The notes: generated by a model from the sequence alone, not told the origin. Counted from the first letter of the stretch, positions 7,388 to 15,687 are shown. The stretch is 56,677 nt of DNA from Thermoanaerobacter uzonensis DSM 18761 (GCF_900129115.1 NZ_FQUR01000017.1:1-56677); one strand, 5' to 3'. Translations and numbers: made by a program.

Positions 7388-8530
7388 CTAAAATTTAATT
7401 TTTTCAAAACCGCCATATACTTCTTTCATCTTATCATATAGAATTTTCCCTTTATCTCCAAAAAACTTGCTATATATTTCTGTAGCTTTATTCACAGGAT
7501 CTATATCGCTAAATTTCTCCGGGTATAATACCTTACCAACCCAATAAGCATCAACCAAAGCAGTATCTATGTTTGTATTGTATTGATTGTAAGGAAGAAT
7601 TCCATATATGTTGTCGCTTTTAAAAGCCTTTAAGCTTTTATAAAAATCGGGATTTTTCTGATAATCTTGCTTGACCAAATCAAGATTTCCCTCATCAATG
7701 AAGATTATATCTGGATTCCAAGCCAATAACTTCTCTTTTTCTATCATTACACTACCTTTTTGCCCTAAAGTATCAGCTACATTTTTAGCATTAACCGCCA
7801 TAAAAGGGGGATAATTTCCTTGGGTGCTTTCTACACCGTGACCGCCTTTAAATCCTAACGCCCCTACATAAACTGTTGGTTTTTTATCATCAGGAATATC
7901 TTTAGTTCTGTCCTGCAAATCCTTTTGTACTCCCTTTATATAATCAACCAGCTCTCTTGCTCTATCCTCTTTCCCTAAAACTTTGCCTATGATCTCTAGG
8001 GATGTATATACATCTTCTTCAAAAGTTCCTAATTTGCCATAACTTAAAACAATCACCGGAATGCCTGTTTTTGCTTGTAAGTCATCGGCTTTTGATTTAT
8101 CCAGCAAAGAAATGACAAAAATTACATCGGGACTTACCTGTACCAACTTTTCCGCATCCGGTGTAGAATCAGGACCTCCCTGCCCAATGGTGGGAAGCTT
8201 CGCAAACTCTTCCTGGAAAAGCATATTGTAGGTTCTACCGTTAGCCAATTTTTTGTCTATGTTTTCAACCCCTGCAATTCTGTCAATACCATCAACATAA
8301 GTCACAAGCCTTAAAGCTCCAGGACCAATAGCAACTACTTTATGTACAGGAGTCTTTATCTCTACCTGTCTTCCGATTAAATCTGTAACTGTAATTGTTT
8401 GAACTGTTTCATTGGAAATTTGGGAAGTTTGAAATTGATTTTGTGAAGCTTTACTACAAGCTGTCAAAGAAATGATAATCACTAACAAAATAGTAACTAT
8501 CCACTTAAATTTTTTTAATTGTTTTGGCAT
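7388..8530 (-). CDS. Fec/Btu-type ABC transporter substrate-binding lipoprotein
   Basis: Cell-surface lipoprotein that captures the ligand for the adjacent permease and ATPase. A positively charged start and hydrophobic segment end in the lipobox LTAC (cysteine near residue 25). After it comes a periplasmic-binding-protein type III fold (TroA/BtuF class): VVAIGPGALRLVTYV, PDVIFV and WNPDIIFIDEG mark its two lobes. The stretch YVGALGFKGGHG is distinctive and recalls oxyanion or corrinoid-type relatives, but I cannot assign iron, B12 or molybdate. GGAGGG precedes the ATG. Confidence 0.87.
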   Translation of the reverse strand: MPKQLKKFKWIVTILLVIIISLTACSKASQNQFQTSQISNETVQTITVTDLIGRQVEIKTPVHKVVAIGPGALRLVTYVDGIDRIAGVENIDKKLANGRTYNMLFQEEFAKLPTIGQGGPDSTPDAEKLVQVSPDVIFVISLLDKSKADDLQAKTGIPVIVLSYGKLGTFEEDVYTSLEIIGKVLGKEDRARELVDYIKGVQKDLQDRTKDIPDDKKPTVYVGALGFKGGHGVESTQGNYPPFMAVNAKNVADTLGQKGSVMIEKEKLLAWNPDIIFIDEGNLDLVKQDYQKNPDFYKSLKAFKSDNIYGILPYNQYNTNIDTALVDAYWVGKVLYPEKFSDIDPVNKATEIYSKFFGDKGKILYDKMKEVYGGFEKIKF

Positions 8531-8585
8531 TAATTATCCCTCCATTAATAAATTTTTATTATTATCAGCCCATGTATAAAGTATA

Positions 8586-8684
8586 CAAGTACATAATGTG
8601 GTGTTTGTTGACAAAAGCAAAAATTTTTAAATACCCTATTTTCAAAATTTTGTCTACAGCCTGCAAGTAGCACAACGTGGTGTT
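8586..8684 (-). repeat. Two ~20-bp direct repeats upstream of the binding-protein gene
   Basis: CAAGTACATAATGTGGTGTT (8586-8605) and a 21-base near-copy at 8664-8684 differ at about three positions plus one inserted base. They lie in the same orientation about 78 bases apart in the presumed promoter region, so they may be tandem regulator sites. No clear promoter was identified here. Confidence 0.5.
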
Positions 8685-8733
8685 ACTTTTTTAAAAATTA
8701 TAACACGAAAAAAGAAAGAAAACAATAGTGATA

Positions 8734-8764
8734 AAAAAACAGGCCAAATTTGGCCTGTTTTTTC
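8734..8764. terminator. Bidirectional intrinsic terminator
   Basis: A perfect inverted repeat, ACAGGCC/GGCCTGT around AAATTT, is flanked by A-run and T-run. Read leftward it ends transcription of the flavoprotein gene that stops at 8778. Confidence 0.85.
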
Positions 8765-8777
8765 ATTCTTAAAATTC

Positions 8778-10121
8778 TCATATTTTTGACATAGCATCTA
8801 AAGCCGCTGAATTTATTGGGTATGACACAGGAGAAGATGTGAGTAATGGATGTGTCGCCACTTGGAAGGTATTTAATTCTGACGCTGTTGTTCCTTTTTG
8901 TATCGCAAGACTTAAAATATTTATCATTTCACCAACATTTTCTCCACCTGCTATTTGAGCTCCTAATATAACTCCAGAATATCTAGAAAAAATCAATTTT
9001 ATCTTCACACTTTTCGTATTAGGCAAAGTTCCAGGATGCTTGTCCATTGTGCTAAATTCTCCGATTACTATATCAAACCCTTCAGCTTTAGCTTGCGTTT
9101 CTGTAAGACCTGCAGCAGCAAAAACAGTATTGTATATCTTTGTAGAAAAAGCACTTATTGTGCCTTTATTTTCCCTAACCAATCTTAGTTGAAATACATT
9201 TACACCTGCAATTTTTGCTTCATTAGCAGCAATAGAGGCAAGAAGTATAGGTACATTCTTTCTTGTGAAAAAGCATTTCTTTTCTGCACAGTCACCAACA
9301 GCAAATATGTCTGGATCATTAGTTCTCATGTATTCATCAACTGTTATTGCTCCTTTTTCATTAAGTTTTATACCTGCAGCTTCAGCTAACTTAGTATTTG
9401 GTTTTACGCCCATAGCTAATATGACAACATCAGCTTTTATTTTTTCACCTGTATGCAGTTCTACTTCTTTTACTTTTGTATCCCCTATAAGTTTTGTAAC
9501 TTTTGTATTTGTTTTTATTGTTATACCATGTTCTTTTAATGTAGCTTCTGCCATATCACTGTATTCAGGGTCAAAGGCTTGCCACAAAAGCTTGTCAGCA
9601 ACCTCAATTATTGTTACATTTTTGCCAAGAAGTTGCACCTGCTCTGCCATTTCAACACCAATAAATCCGCCTCCAATTACTACAACGTCCTGAGCCTCGT
9701 TAATCTTTTGCTGAACAAATTTTAAGTATTCTTCGTCTTTTTTTATTGTAAATACATTTTCTAAGTCATGCCCTGGTATAAAAGTAGGAACTATTGGCAA
9801 AGAGCCTGTCGCTAAAATTAGTTTTTTGTAGGAAATTTCTCCACTCTTTTTAGCATTAACTTTTTTGTTTTCCCTATCAATTGAAAGAACTTCATCTATT
9901 ATTACATCAATACCAGCATTGGTAAGCATTGCATCTGGTATAACATTTTTAGACGTGTCTTTTAATGTTCCAAAAATGTATGGAATACCGCAAGGAACCA
10001 TTACCCGCTCTCCCATTCTTACAACAGTAACTTTCTTATCTTTGTAAGTTTTTTTAGCAGATAAAGCTGCTAAAATTCCACCCGCACTTCCTCCAATGAC
10101 CAAAACATCAGTTTCCATCAC
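8778..10121 (-). CDS. FAD/NAD(P)-dependent oxidoreductase, NADH oxidase / CoA-disulfide (persulfide) reductase type
   Basis: Flavoprotein of the single-cysteine pyridine-nucleotide-disulfide reductase group. Visible: N-terminal FAD fold VIGGSAGG; active-site cysteine C44 in PCGIPY, the redox residue that forms cysteine sulfenic acid or a Cys-S-S-CoA in relatives; NAD-binding VVIGGGFIGVE; FAD-binding FAVGDCAEK; and a C-terminal dimerisation domain. It could be a water-forming NADH oxidase or a CoA-disulfide/persulfide reductase. No rhodanese domain is fused. The start is GTG 8 bases after GGAGG, with an ATG as the next codon. The promoter carries a CsoR/CstR-like palindrome, which favours a sulfur-related role. 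Confidence 0.85.
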   Translation of the reverse strand: MMETDVLVIGGSAGGILAALSAKKTYKDKKVTVVRMGERVMVPCGIPYIFGTLKDTSKNVIPDAMLTNAGIDVIIDEVLSIDRENKKVNAKKSGEISYKKLILATGSLPIVPTFIPGHDLENVFTIKKDEEYLKFVQQKINEAQDVVVIGGGFIGVEMAEQVQLLGKNVTIIEVADKLLWQAFDPEYSDMAEATLKEHGITIKTNTKVTKLIGDTKVKEVELHTGEKIKADVVILAMGVKPNTKLAEAAGIKLNEKGAITVDEYMRTNDPDIFAVGDCAEKKCFFTRKNVPILLASIAANEAKIAGVNVFQLRLVRENKGTISAFSTKIYNTVFAAAGLTETQAKAEGFDIVIGEFSTMDKHPGTLPNTKSVKIKLIFSRYSGVILGAQIAGGENVGEMINILSLAIQKGTTASELNTFQVATHPLLTSSPVSYPINSAALDAMSKI

Positions 10122-10165
10122 TTCTATTACCTCCTATATTTTGCATTTTGCTAGATACTACCCCC

Positions 10166-10219
10166 TACCCTGTAGGGTACCTCTACGTAAATTATAGGAT
10201 TATAATAAACTTATGTCAA
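10166..10219 (-). promoter_or_regulatory. Flavoprotein promoter with CsoR/CstR-like operator
   Basis: Read leftward: TTGACA (10214-10219), 17 bases, TATAAT (10191-10196), then TACCCT/AGGGTA arms around a 2-base centre (10166-10179) just after the predicted start, followed by a further GGGGGTA. This resembles the TACCCYnnRGGGTA-like sites of CsoR-family repressors (Cu or persulfide sensors). No CsoR-family gene is in the window. Confidence 0.55.
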
Positions 10220-10234
10220 TAAAATATCAAAAAT

Positions 10235-10292
10235 TTGTTAAGAAAATAGTTTAACAATTTTATTGATTTTTTATTAACAATTGTTTTATACT
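10235..10292 (+). promoter_or_regulatory. hydE promoter region
   Basis: TTGATT (10263-10268), an 18-base spacer and TATACT (10287-10292) form a plausible promoter about 20 bases before the gene. Upstream is a 7-bp inverted repeat TTGTTAA/TTAACAA with a 9-base gap (10235-10257), which resembles Rex half-sites with the wrong spacing. Confidence 0.5.
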
Positions 10293-10318
10293 AATTAGGG
10301 AAAGAGAGAGTGATATTC

Positions 10319-11368
10319 ATGATAAAAGAAAAAGATATTGAGGAATTAATTGAAAAATTAGAAGCACATCACAACATTGATAAAGAAGAACTTGTGACAC
10401 TTTTAGCTTTAGAAGATCCTTCCAAGATTTATCAAGCTGCGGATAGAGTTAGAAAAAAATATGTAGGAGATGAAGTACATTTAAGAGGTCTTATAGAATT
10501 CAGTAACTACTGCAGCAATACTTGTTTTTATTGTGGCCTTCGAGGTCCTAACAGGACAATTAAACGATACAGAATGGAACCCGAGGAAATCTTACAATGT
10601 GTAAAATATGGAGCGTCAGTTGGACTAAAAACAATAGTCCTTCAAAGCGGCGAGGATAAATATTTTAAAATAATTACTTTATGTAAAATAATAGAAGAAA
10701 TTAAAAAATTAGATATTGCAGTAACTTTAAGTATTGGGGAACTTCCCACTAAAGACTACGCTGAATTAAAAAAAGCAGGAGCCGATAGATATCTACTCCG
10801 CATTGAAACTACAGACAAAGAGCTTTATCAAAAATTACATCCCGGCATGAGTTATGAAAATCGCGTAAGGTGCCTTATGGATTTAAGAGAATTAGGTTAT
10901 GAAGTCGGAACAGGAAGCCTTGTAGGCCTCCCGGGACAAACTTTAGAAATGCTGGCGCAAGACCTCATATTCTTTAAAAAAATAGATGCAGATATGCTAG
11001 GAATAGGTCCTTTTATACCTTGTGAAAACACACCTTTAGAAGGGGAAAAAGGCGGTAATGTGGAAATTGTATTAAAAATGTTGGCTTTATCAAGACTAAT
11101 ATTGCCTGACATTAACATACCTGCTACTACTGCTTTGGCTGTTAAAGACAAAGCAGGTTATATTAAAGGACTAAAATGTGGAGCTAATGTAATAATGCCA
11201 AATATAGGTATAGATGAGTATAAAAAATTATATAAACTTTATCCTGGAAAAGTGCCCGACAATCCATCTGAAGCTGTAAATAACATTGAAAATATCAAAA
11301 AGCTTATTTTATCGCAAAATAGGACAATTGGAAAAGATAAAGGCTATCGCAAAAAAATATTAAATTGA
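10319..11368 (+). CDS. hydE: [FeFe]-hydrogenase maturase HydE (radical SAM)
   Basis: Radical SAM enzyme of the BioB/HydE/PylB group, needed to assemble the two-iron subcluster of [FeFe] hydrogenase. The cluster motif CSNTCFYC (three cysteines about 65-72 residues in) follows LRGLIEFSNY. LQSGED, GIGPFIP and TTALAV match the barrel core of HydE. I use the ATG at 10319; an in-frame GTG nine bases upstream is an alternative. The other maturases HydF and HydG and the hydrogenase are not in the window. It is divergent from the CoA-disulfide-reductase-like gene. Related HydE-like or PylB proteins are a minor alternative. Confidence 0.88.
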   Translation: MIKEKDIEELIEKLEAHHNIDKEELVTLLALEDPSKIYQAADRVRKKYVGDEVHLRGLIEFSNYCSNTCFYCGLRGPNRTIKRYRMEPEEILQCVKYGASVGLKTIVLQSGEDKYFKIITLCKIIEEIKKLDIAVTLSIGELPTKDYAELKKAGADRYLLRIETTDKELYQKLHPGMSYENRVRCLMDLRELGYEVGTGSLVGLPGQTLEMLAQDLIFFKKIDADMLGIGPFIPCENTPLEGEKGGNVEIVLKMLALSRLILPDINIPATTALAVKDKAGYIKGLKCGANVIMPNIGIDEYKKLYKLYPGKVPDNPSEAVNNIENIKKLILSQNRTIGKDKGYRKKILN

Positions 11369-11387
11369 TATGCGATAGCCTTTTTTC
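11338..11387. terminator. Bidirectional terminator between hydE and the MinD/NifX operon
   Basis: A perfect 11-bp stem (AGGCTATCGCA/TGCGATAGCCT) is flanked by A and T runs. Its left arm lies within the last codons of hydE and its right edge touches the stop codon of the convergent ferredoxin gene, so it serves both. Confidence 0.88.
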
Positions 11388-11845
11388 TATGAAATTGCTC
11401 CTACAGGGCAAATATCAATACATCTGCCACAGTCTCTGCACTTGTTAGAGTCTATATAGGCAACTCCATCTTTTAACTCTATAGCATTAAAAGGACATAT
11501 TCTTACACAATTGCCGCATCCAATGCAAGCCGATTCATCCACTTTAGGCTTATGTGGTTTTGTGTATTTGACATTGCTATCTTTCTTTTCTTCTGTTACA
11601 GGTCTATTAGCAGTAGGAGAATTACGATAAGTTCCACCATAGCCTGCAACTTTTCTTATCATTGGACCACCGCATACAGGACACCTTAGAGTATAACAAG
11701 GTACACCTCTTTGATGAGGCACTTCATGGCCACAGTTTTCACACACACAACTACCATCAGGTCCGAAACCTGCTCCTCTTCCAAAACCACCTCCGCCGCC
11801 AAATCCTCCGCCTCTACCTCCAAATTCTCTTCCAAAACCAGGCAT
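11387..11845 (-). CDS. Glycine-rich zinc-ribbon protein with 2[4Fe-4S] ferredoxin domain
   Basis: Three parts in order: an N-terminal Gly/Phe-rich segment (residues 1-30), a zinc-ribbon-like region with CENCGH and CPVCGG, and after a charged linker a bacterial two-cluster ferredoxin (CIGCGNCVRICP and CRDCGRCIDICP). Probably an electron carrier or Fe-S scaffold partner for the upstream MinD/NifX proteins. It is the last gene of the leftward operon, 18 bases after the preceding NifX-like gene, with AAAGGAAC upstream. The exact partner is unknown. Confidence 0.8.
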   Translation of the reverse strand: MPGFGREFGGRGGGFGGGGGFGRGAGFGPDGSCVCENCGHEVPHQRGVPCYTLRCPVCGGPMIRKVAGYGGTYRNSPTANRPVTEEKKDSNVKYTKPHKPKVDESACIGCGNCVRICPFNAIELKDGVAYIDSNKCRDCGRCIDICPVGAIS

Positions 11846-11862
11846 AACAATCGTTCCTTTCT

Positions 11863-12198
11863 TTACAAAAACTTTTTAGAATAAAGTTCTATAGCTTCCT
11901 CAACAGTGTCTACATCTTTCGCTACTATAGGAGTTTTATTCCATTCTTCTTTTATTCTCCTTTGGCTCTCCTTACCCATTGCCTTGCCAATAAAAACTTG
12001 ACAGTCATTTAAAACTTCCATTATCTCATCTGTCTCAGCATGTTTATGTTTATCTCCCCCGTAGGGATTTTCCCTTTCTTCAACTTTTTTGTAGCTATTA
12101 TTTTCATCTACTTCAAAGATTATAAAATACTTGCTCATGCCAAAATGCTTATCTGATAAATGTATCTTGTCGTTAGAGCCTATTGCTACTTTTATCAC
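11863..12198 (-). CDS. NifX/NifB-like (dinitrogenase Fe-Mo cofactor family) cluster-binding protein
   Basis: About 111 residues with the family's opening VAIGSND and the HFGMSKYFIIFEVDE stretch, which places the ligand-facing loop after the first strand. In relatives (NifX, NafY, orange protein) this fold holds Fe-Mo or Mo-Cu-S clusters. I chose the GTG at 12198 because AGGAGG lies 7 bases upstream. An ATG at 12225 would overlap the preceding gene and has no ribosome binding site. Third NifX-like paralogue in the operon and the only one without a histidine tail; it has an internal HKHAE segment instead. Confidence 0.82.
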   Translation of the reverse strand: MIKVAIGSNDKIHLSDKHFGMSKYFIIFEVDENNSYKKVEERENPYGGDKHKHAETDEIMEVLNDCQVFIGKAMGKESQRRIKEEWNKTPIVAKDVDTVEEAIELYSKKFL

Positions 12199-12217
12199 AA
12201 AAAGTCCTCCTCTTCTG

Positions 12218-13036
12218 TTAAACAATAATTGATGAACTGGTAGTCAAATAAGATAGTTTGTCTTTTAAAACAGATTTTAGGATTCCATATTCGTCTATTC
12301 CCGTGCAATGACCTGTATATATTTTCTTTATTCCATAGCTATCTATTTTTTTGGCTATTTCTATGATTTCTTCTTCTGGCATACCTCTTAAATGAAAACC
12401 TCCAATTAATGACTTGAGAGAACTTCCTTCAAAACGTCTTTTTGCCGTTCCCAAAATATTTAATATACCTGCATGGGAACATCCTGTAATTACATTAATT
12501 CCATCTTCTTCTTTTACTACCACAAAAACCTCATCTAAAAAATCATCCTTTATTTTTTCTCCTTTTTCTTCAATTAAAAAATTCTTAGTAGTGAATTCAT
12601 TGTCATAAACTATGTCAGTGCTTGTAATCACAAAAAAATCTTCTTCTATCTCTGTATCCTCATCTATTAACAGGAAATTGTCTTTATACTTATTATAGAC
12701 CGTCAAACTAAACCCTATCTCATCTATATTTCCATTTTTCCTCAATACATATTTTTTATCTAAAATCCTCTTATGAGCATATATTTTTACATAGGGATTC
12801 TTTTCAAGCAAACCTTTGAGCCCACCAATATGGTCATAATGCCCATGAGTGAGAACCACTTTTTGTATTCTTCCCACATCTATACCCATTAAACCGCAAT
12901 TTTTTATAAAGTTTTCACTCTGGCCGGTATCTACCAAAACTTCTTTATCATCTTTTTTTACTAAAATTGATAATCCATGTTCTGCTACAAAATTTTTATT
13001 AAAAACCACATTTTCTATAAGCACTTGTATTTCCAA
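12218..13036 (-). CDS. Metallo-beta-lactamase-fold hydrolase (COG1237-like)
   Basis: A 272-residue MBL-fold protein with the di-metal motif THGHYDHIGG, a second metal histidine in TGCSHAGI and a late GGFHLRG/TGHCTG region. The arrangement matches the COG1237 subgroup, which includes a dihydropterin-phosphate synthase-like enzyme from methanogens; bacterial members have no firm function. The start is TTG with GGAGG nine bases upstream. It recurs in MinD/NifX-type loci, so a role in cofactor or redox chemistry is possible. The operon continues on both sides with gaps of about 20 bases. Confidence 0.82.
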   Translation of the reverse strand: MEIQVLIENVVFNKNFVAEHGLSILVKKDDKEVLVDTGQSENFIKNCGLMGIDVGRIQKVVLTHGHYDHIGGLKGLLEKNPYVKIYAHKRILDKKYVLRKNGNIDEIGFSLTVYNKYKDNFLLIDEDTEIEEDFFVITSTDIVYDNEFTTKNFLIEEKGEKIKDDFLDEVFVVVKEEDGINVITGCSHAGILNILGTAKRRFEGSSLKSLIGGFHLRGMPEEEIIEIAKKIDSYGIKKIYTGHCTGIDEYGILKSVLKDKLSYLTTSSSIIV

Positions 13037-13055
13037 TTATTCTCTCCTCCCTTCT

Positions 13056-13400
13056 TTAATGGTGATGTTCGTGTTTTTCACAAGGGCTGTTAGAAGATAT
13101 CAAAGTACCATTGATGTACTTCTCTGCCACTTCTGTAGCATTTCCTTCAGCGCCAGTTATTACATCTATTCCATAACTATTAAAAAGCTCAATAGCACTG
13201 GTCCCCATTCCTCCAGAAATTATACAATCAACTCCTTTGTCTTTTAAAAACTCCGGAAGAAATCCTGGCCTATGACCGGGATTAGGTAAAAAAGTAGAGT
13301 CTTTTATTTTACCATTCTCCACATCAAAAATCCAAAAACCTTCACAATGTCCAAAATGCATTGAAACTTCTTCGCCTTCTGAAGCAACAGCAATTTTCAT
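13056..13400 (-). CDS. NifX-like cluster-binding protein with histidine-rich tail
   Basis: A 114-residue dinitrogenase Fe-Mo cofactor family protein. It begins KIAVASEG, then HFGHCEGFWIFDVE, with GGMGTSAIELF in the second half. The C-terminus ends in CEKHEHHH, a likely metal-binding tail. It overlaps the upstream MinD ATPase stop by 4 bases, so it is translationally coupled to it. By analogy with the orange protein of Desulfovibrio it may carry a small metal-sulfide cluster delivered by the MinD pair (inference). Confidence 0.84.
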   Translation of the reverse strand: MKIAVASEGEEVSMHFGHCEGFWIFDVENGKIKDSTFLPNPGHRPGFLPEFLKDKGVDCIISGGMGTSAIELFNSYGIDVITGAEGNATEVAEKYINGTLISSNSPCEKHEHHH

Positions 13401-14272
13401 TTACCTTCCACCCCTTCATCTAAAATTTCTTTAATCCTAAGCCACATTTTATAAATTTGCTGGTAAGCAGTGCTGTCAGGATAACTACTTAAGCTTTGTA
13501 AATTTTTTAAAGCTTTTACAACCGTTTCATCAAAATCTATTTTCCCAACAACCACAAAGTTGTTTTCCTCACAATATTTTTCTATTTGTTGTGATACTTC
13601 TTTATTTAAATCCCATTTATTGACACACACCACAGAAGGAACTTTAAAGCTTTCTATCGCTGACAATACTCTCTTCATGTCAGCAAAACCAGAAAGTGTA
13701 GGTTCTGTAACAATTAATACCAAATCAACACCCGTAGCAGAAGCAAGGACAGGACATCCTATTCCTGGAGTGCCATCAATTATCAAATACTCATCGTTAT
13801 CGTCACTTACTTCCTTCGCCTTCTTTCTCACCTCTGTCACCAATTTCCCTGAACCATCTGCTCCAGGAAAAAGCTCTGCATATACTACTTTTTCTCCCGA
13901 CTTTGTCTTGGCATATACTACATGGCCTGTTTTTTCCTCTACCAATTTAATCGCTTCAACAGGGCATTTATACATGCAAAGGCCACAACCTTCACAATAA
14001 TAAGGATTTACTTCAAAATTAGAAATCGCATTAAAGCGGCAAAGCTCTTCACACATCCCACATTCTATGCACTTGTTTTTGTCAATCACAGCCGTCTCTT
14101 TACCGTAAAAGTCTTGCTTTTCTATTATTTCTCCTTGCAAAACTATATTTAGGTTAGGAGCTTCTACGTCACAATCCGCCATAATCTTATTTTTAACAAT
14201 GGTGCTCAAAGTAGTGGCAACTGTTGTCTTCCCTGTACCACCTTTCCCGCTTAAAATTGCTAACTGCTTCAT
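13397..14272 (-). CDS. MinD/Mrp-superfamily P-loop ATPase with inserted ferredoxin domain (copy 1)
   Basis: Deviant Walker A SGKGGTGKTT at residues 8-17, then an inserted two-cluster ferredoxin (CIECGMCEELC and CEGCGLCMYKC) near residues 60-115, then the ATPase core with DGTPGIGCPV as the Walker-B-like region. Such ATPases are thought to load or move Fe-S clusters. It overlaps its paralogue upstream by 4 bases (ATGA) and the NifX-like gene downstream by 4 bases. The two paralogues probably form a heterodimer. Confidence 0.88.
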   Translation of the reverse strand: MKQLAILSGKGGTGKTTVATTLSTIVKNKIMADCDVEAPNLNIVLQGEIIEKQDFYGKETAVIDKNKCIECGMCEELCRFNAISNFEVNPYYCEGCGLCMYKCPVEAIKLVEEKTGHVVYAKTKSGEKVVYAELFPGADGSGKLVTEVRKKAKEVSDDNDEYLIIDGTPGIGCPVLASATGVDLVLIVTEPTLSGFADMKRVLSAIESFKVPSVVCVNKWDLNKEVSQQIEKYCEENNFVVVGKIDFDETVVKALKNLQSLSSYPDSTAYQQIYKMWLRIKEILDEGVEGK

Positions 14273-15117
14273 TTTTTTATCAACTCCAATGCATCAGTCG
14301 TCAATTTCTCAAATATTCCTTTTACCTCTTCATTAACCTCAATCAACAATTTACCTTTTGAATAGGCCTCTGCAAACTCTTTTTTAAAAGGAATCTTCGC
14401 TAAAACTTTTATGCCTTCTTTTTCGCAGTATTCCTCGATAATATTGTCCCCTTCCCCAGCTTTATTAATGACGGCGGCCATAGGAATGCCCATCTGTTTT
14501 ACAAGCTGTACCGCTAAATCAAAGTCGTGCAGACCATAAGGGGTAGGTTCTGTAACCATAATGCACAAATCACTTCCTTCAATAGAATGTATAACTGGAC
14601 AGGAAGTCCCTGGCGGGCTATCCACTATTACAGGTTTATCTACATTCTCAATCAATTTATTAATCTCTTTTAAAATAGGCACTCCAGTCGCTTCTCCATA
14701 ATTTAATTTTCCGTCTATAAAATCTACGCTTTGGGCTTTGCCCTTCCTTATCGTTCCAATAGGTTTGTATTTTTCTACTATGGCATCATAAGGACACATC
14801 TCAAAACAAGCTCCGCAGGAATGGCATAAGTGGTCAAACACGAGAATTTTTTTGATTAATTTTGTCAAAGCTCCAAATCTACACGCTTTTACACACTCAC
14901 CACATAATGTGCATTTGTCGTAGTTTATTTCAGGTATTATGACTTCAACCGTTTTTTCATCTTCTATTTGAGGATTTAAAAATAAATAGCCGTTAGGCTC
15001 TTCTACATCGCAATCAACATACAGGCTATTATTAAAAGTTTTGGCAAGGTTAACAGAAACAGTTGTTTTTCCTGTTCCACCTTTACCACTCAATACAGAA
15101 ATCTTGACTCTTCTCAT
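14269..15117 (-). CDS. MinD/Mrp-superfamily P-loop ATPase with inserted ferredoxin domain (copy 2)
   Basis: Paralogue of the next gene, same plan: SGKGGTGKTT near the N-terminus, inserted ferredoxin (CTLCGECVKAC and CHSCGACFEMC), and DSPPGTSCPV in the ATPase core. I chose the ATG at 15117 because AGGAG lies 8 bases upstream; a TTG two codons earlier is less likely. In Desulfovibrio orp operons a similar ATPase pair accompanies the orange protein, so this pair may handle a Mo-, Cu- or Fe-sulfide cofactor. The cargo is not known here. Confidence 0.88.
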   Translation of the reverse strand: MRRVKISVLSGKGGTGKTTVSVNLAKTFNNSLYVDCDVEEPNGYLFLNPQIEDEKTVEVIIPEINYDKCTLCGECVKACRFGALTKLIKKILVFDHLCHSCGACFEMCPYDAIVEKYKPIGTIRKGKAQSVDFIDGKLNYGEATGVPILKEINKLIENVDKPVIVDSPPGTSCPVIHSIEGSDLCIMVTEPTPYGLHDFDLAVQLVKQMGIPMAAVINKAGEGDNIIEEYCEKEGIKVLAKIPFKKEFAEAYSKGKLLIEVNEEVKGIFEKLTTDALELIKK

Positions 15118-15131
15118 CTTCAATGCTCCTT

Positions 15132-15494
15132 TTAATGATGGTGATGTCCTTGATTTGTCGCTTCTGTTATCTTTTCAAGGCTTCCATTTTTAAAAAGCTC
15201 TATGTTTGTTTTTACATCTCCTTCTATTGCTTTATATACTGGAATTTCTGCTGCTTTAAATACTTCCATAGCGTTTGGTCCTACACTGCTTGAGATGAGA
15301 ACTTGTACACCTTCATCTATAAGAGTCTGTGCCGCTTTAGTGCCCGCACCACTGCTTTGGGCTACCGCAGCGTTGTCAATAACTTTATAATCCATTGTCT
15401 CACTATCAACTATAATAAAATATTGAGCTCGTCCAAATCTTGAATCCACCTTAGCTTCAAGAGTTTTTCCTTCTGAGGAAATAGCTATTTTCAT
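15132..15494 (-). CDS. NifX-like cluster-binding protein, first gene of the MinD/NifX operon
   Basis: 120 residues beginning KIAISSEGKTLEAKVDSRFG, the usual start of the dinitrogenase Fe-Mo cofactor family, with RAQYFIIVD and SSSVGPNAMEVF further on and a C-terminal GHHHH tail. GGAGG lies 7 bases before the ATG. It is the promoter-proximal gene of a seven-gene leftward operon (NifX, MinD, MinD, NifX, MBL, NifX, ferredoxin). The promoter has two CATATG-centred operator-like sites. Confidence 0.85.
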   Translation of the reverse strand: MKIAISSEGKTLEAKVDSRFGRAQYFIIVDSETMDYKVIDNAAVAQSSGAGTKAAQTLIDEGVQVLISSSVGPNAMEVFKAAEIPVYKAIEGDVKTNIELFKNGSLEKITEATNQGHHHH

Positions 15495-15519
15495 ATTGCA
15501 TCCTCCATTTCATTATTGA

Positions 15520-15569
15520 CATATGTTACTTACATTTATTAATATATTATTATTTTTGTCATATGTCAA
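15520..15569 (-). promoter_or_regulatory. MinD/NifX operon promoter with paired CATATG sites
   Basis: Read leftward: TTGACA (15564-15569), 17 bases, TATATT (15541-15546). Site 1, TTGACATATGACAA, overlaps the -35 box. Site 2, AACATATGTCAA, lies just after the predicted start. Centres are 40 bases apart. The same arrangement occurs at the fur-family and DUF5320 promoters. Confidence 0.65.
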
Positions 15570-15639
15570 TAAATTTATTAAACAAAAAGCACATTAATCT
15601 GTTTTACTATAACACTTTAGCCAAATTATATCAGATTAA

Positions 15640-15672
15640 AGCATAAAAATAAGCAGCCACTTGCGTGACTGC
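15640..15672 (-). terminator. Terminator of the DUF5320 gene
   Basis: Read leftward, GCAGTCAC/GTGGCTGC (one wobble pair) with a 4-base loop is followed by TTATTTTTAT. It separates the DUF5320 transcript from the MinD/NifX operon promoter. Confidence 0.7.
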
Positions 15673-15687
15673 GACTTTTAAAACTAA

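Noticed and set aside
9265-9693. A 142-codon plus-strand frame opposite the flavoprotein gene
   Set aside because: It is antisense to a clearly conserved flavoprotein, lacks a ribosome binding site, and has a serine/phenylalanine-rich, low-information composition.
13560-14000. A 146-codon plus-strand frame opposite a MinD ATPase gene
   Set aside because: Shadow of the conserved ATPase on the other strand; no recognisable motif.
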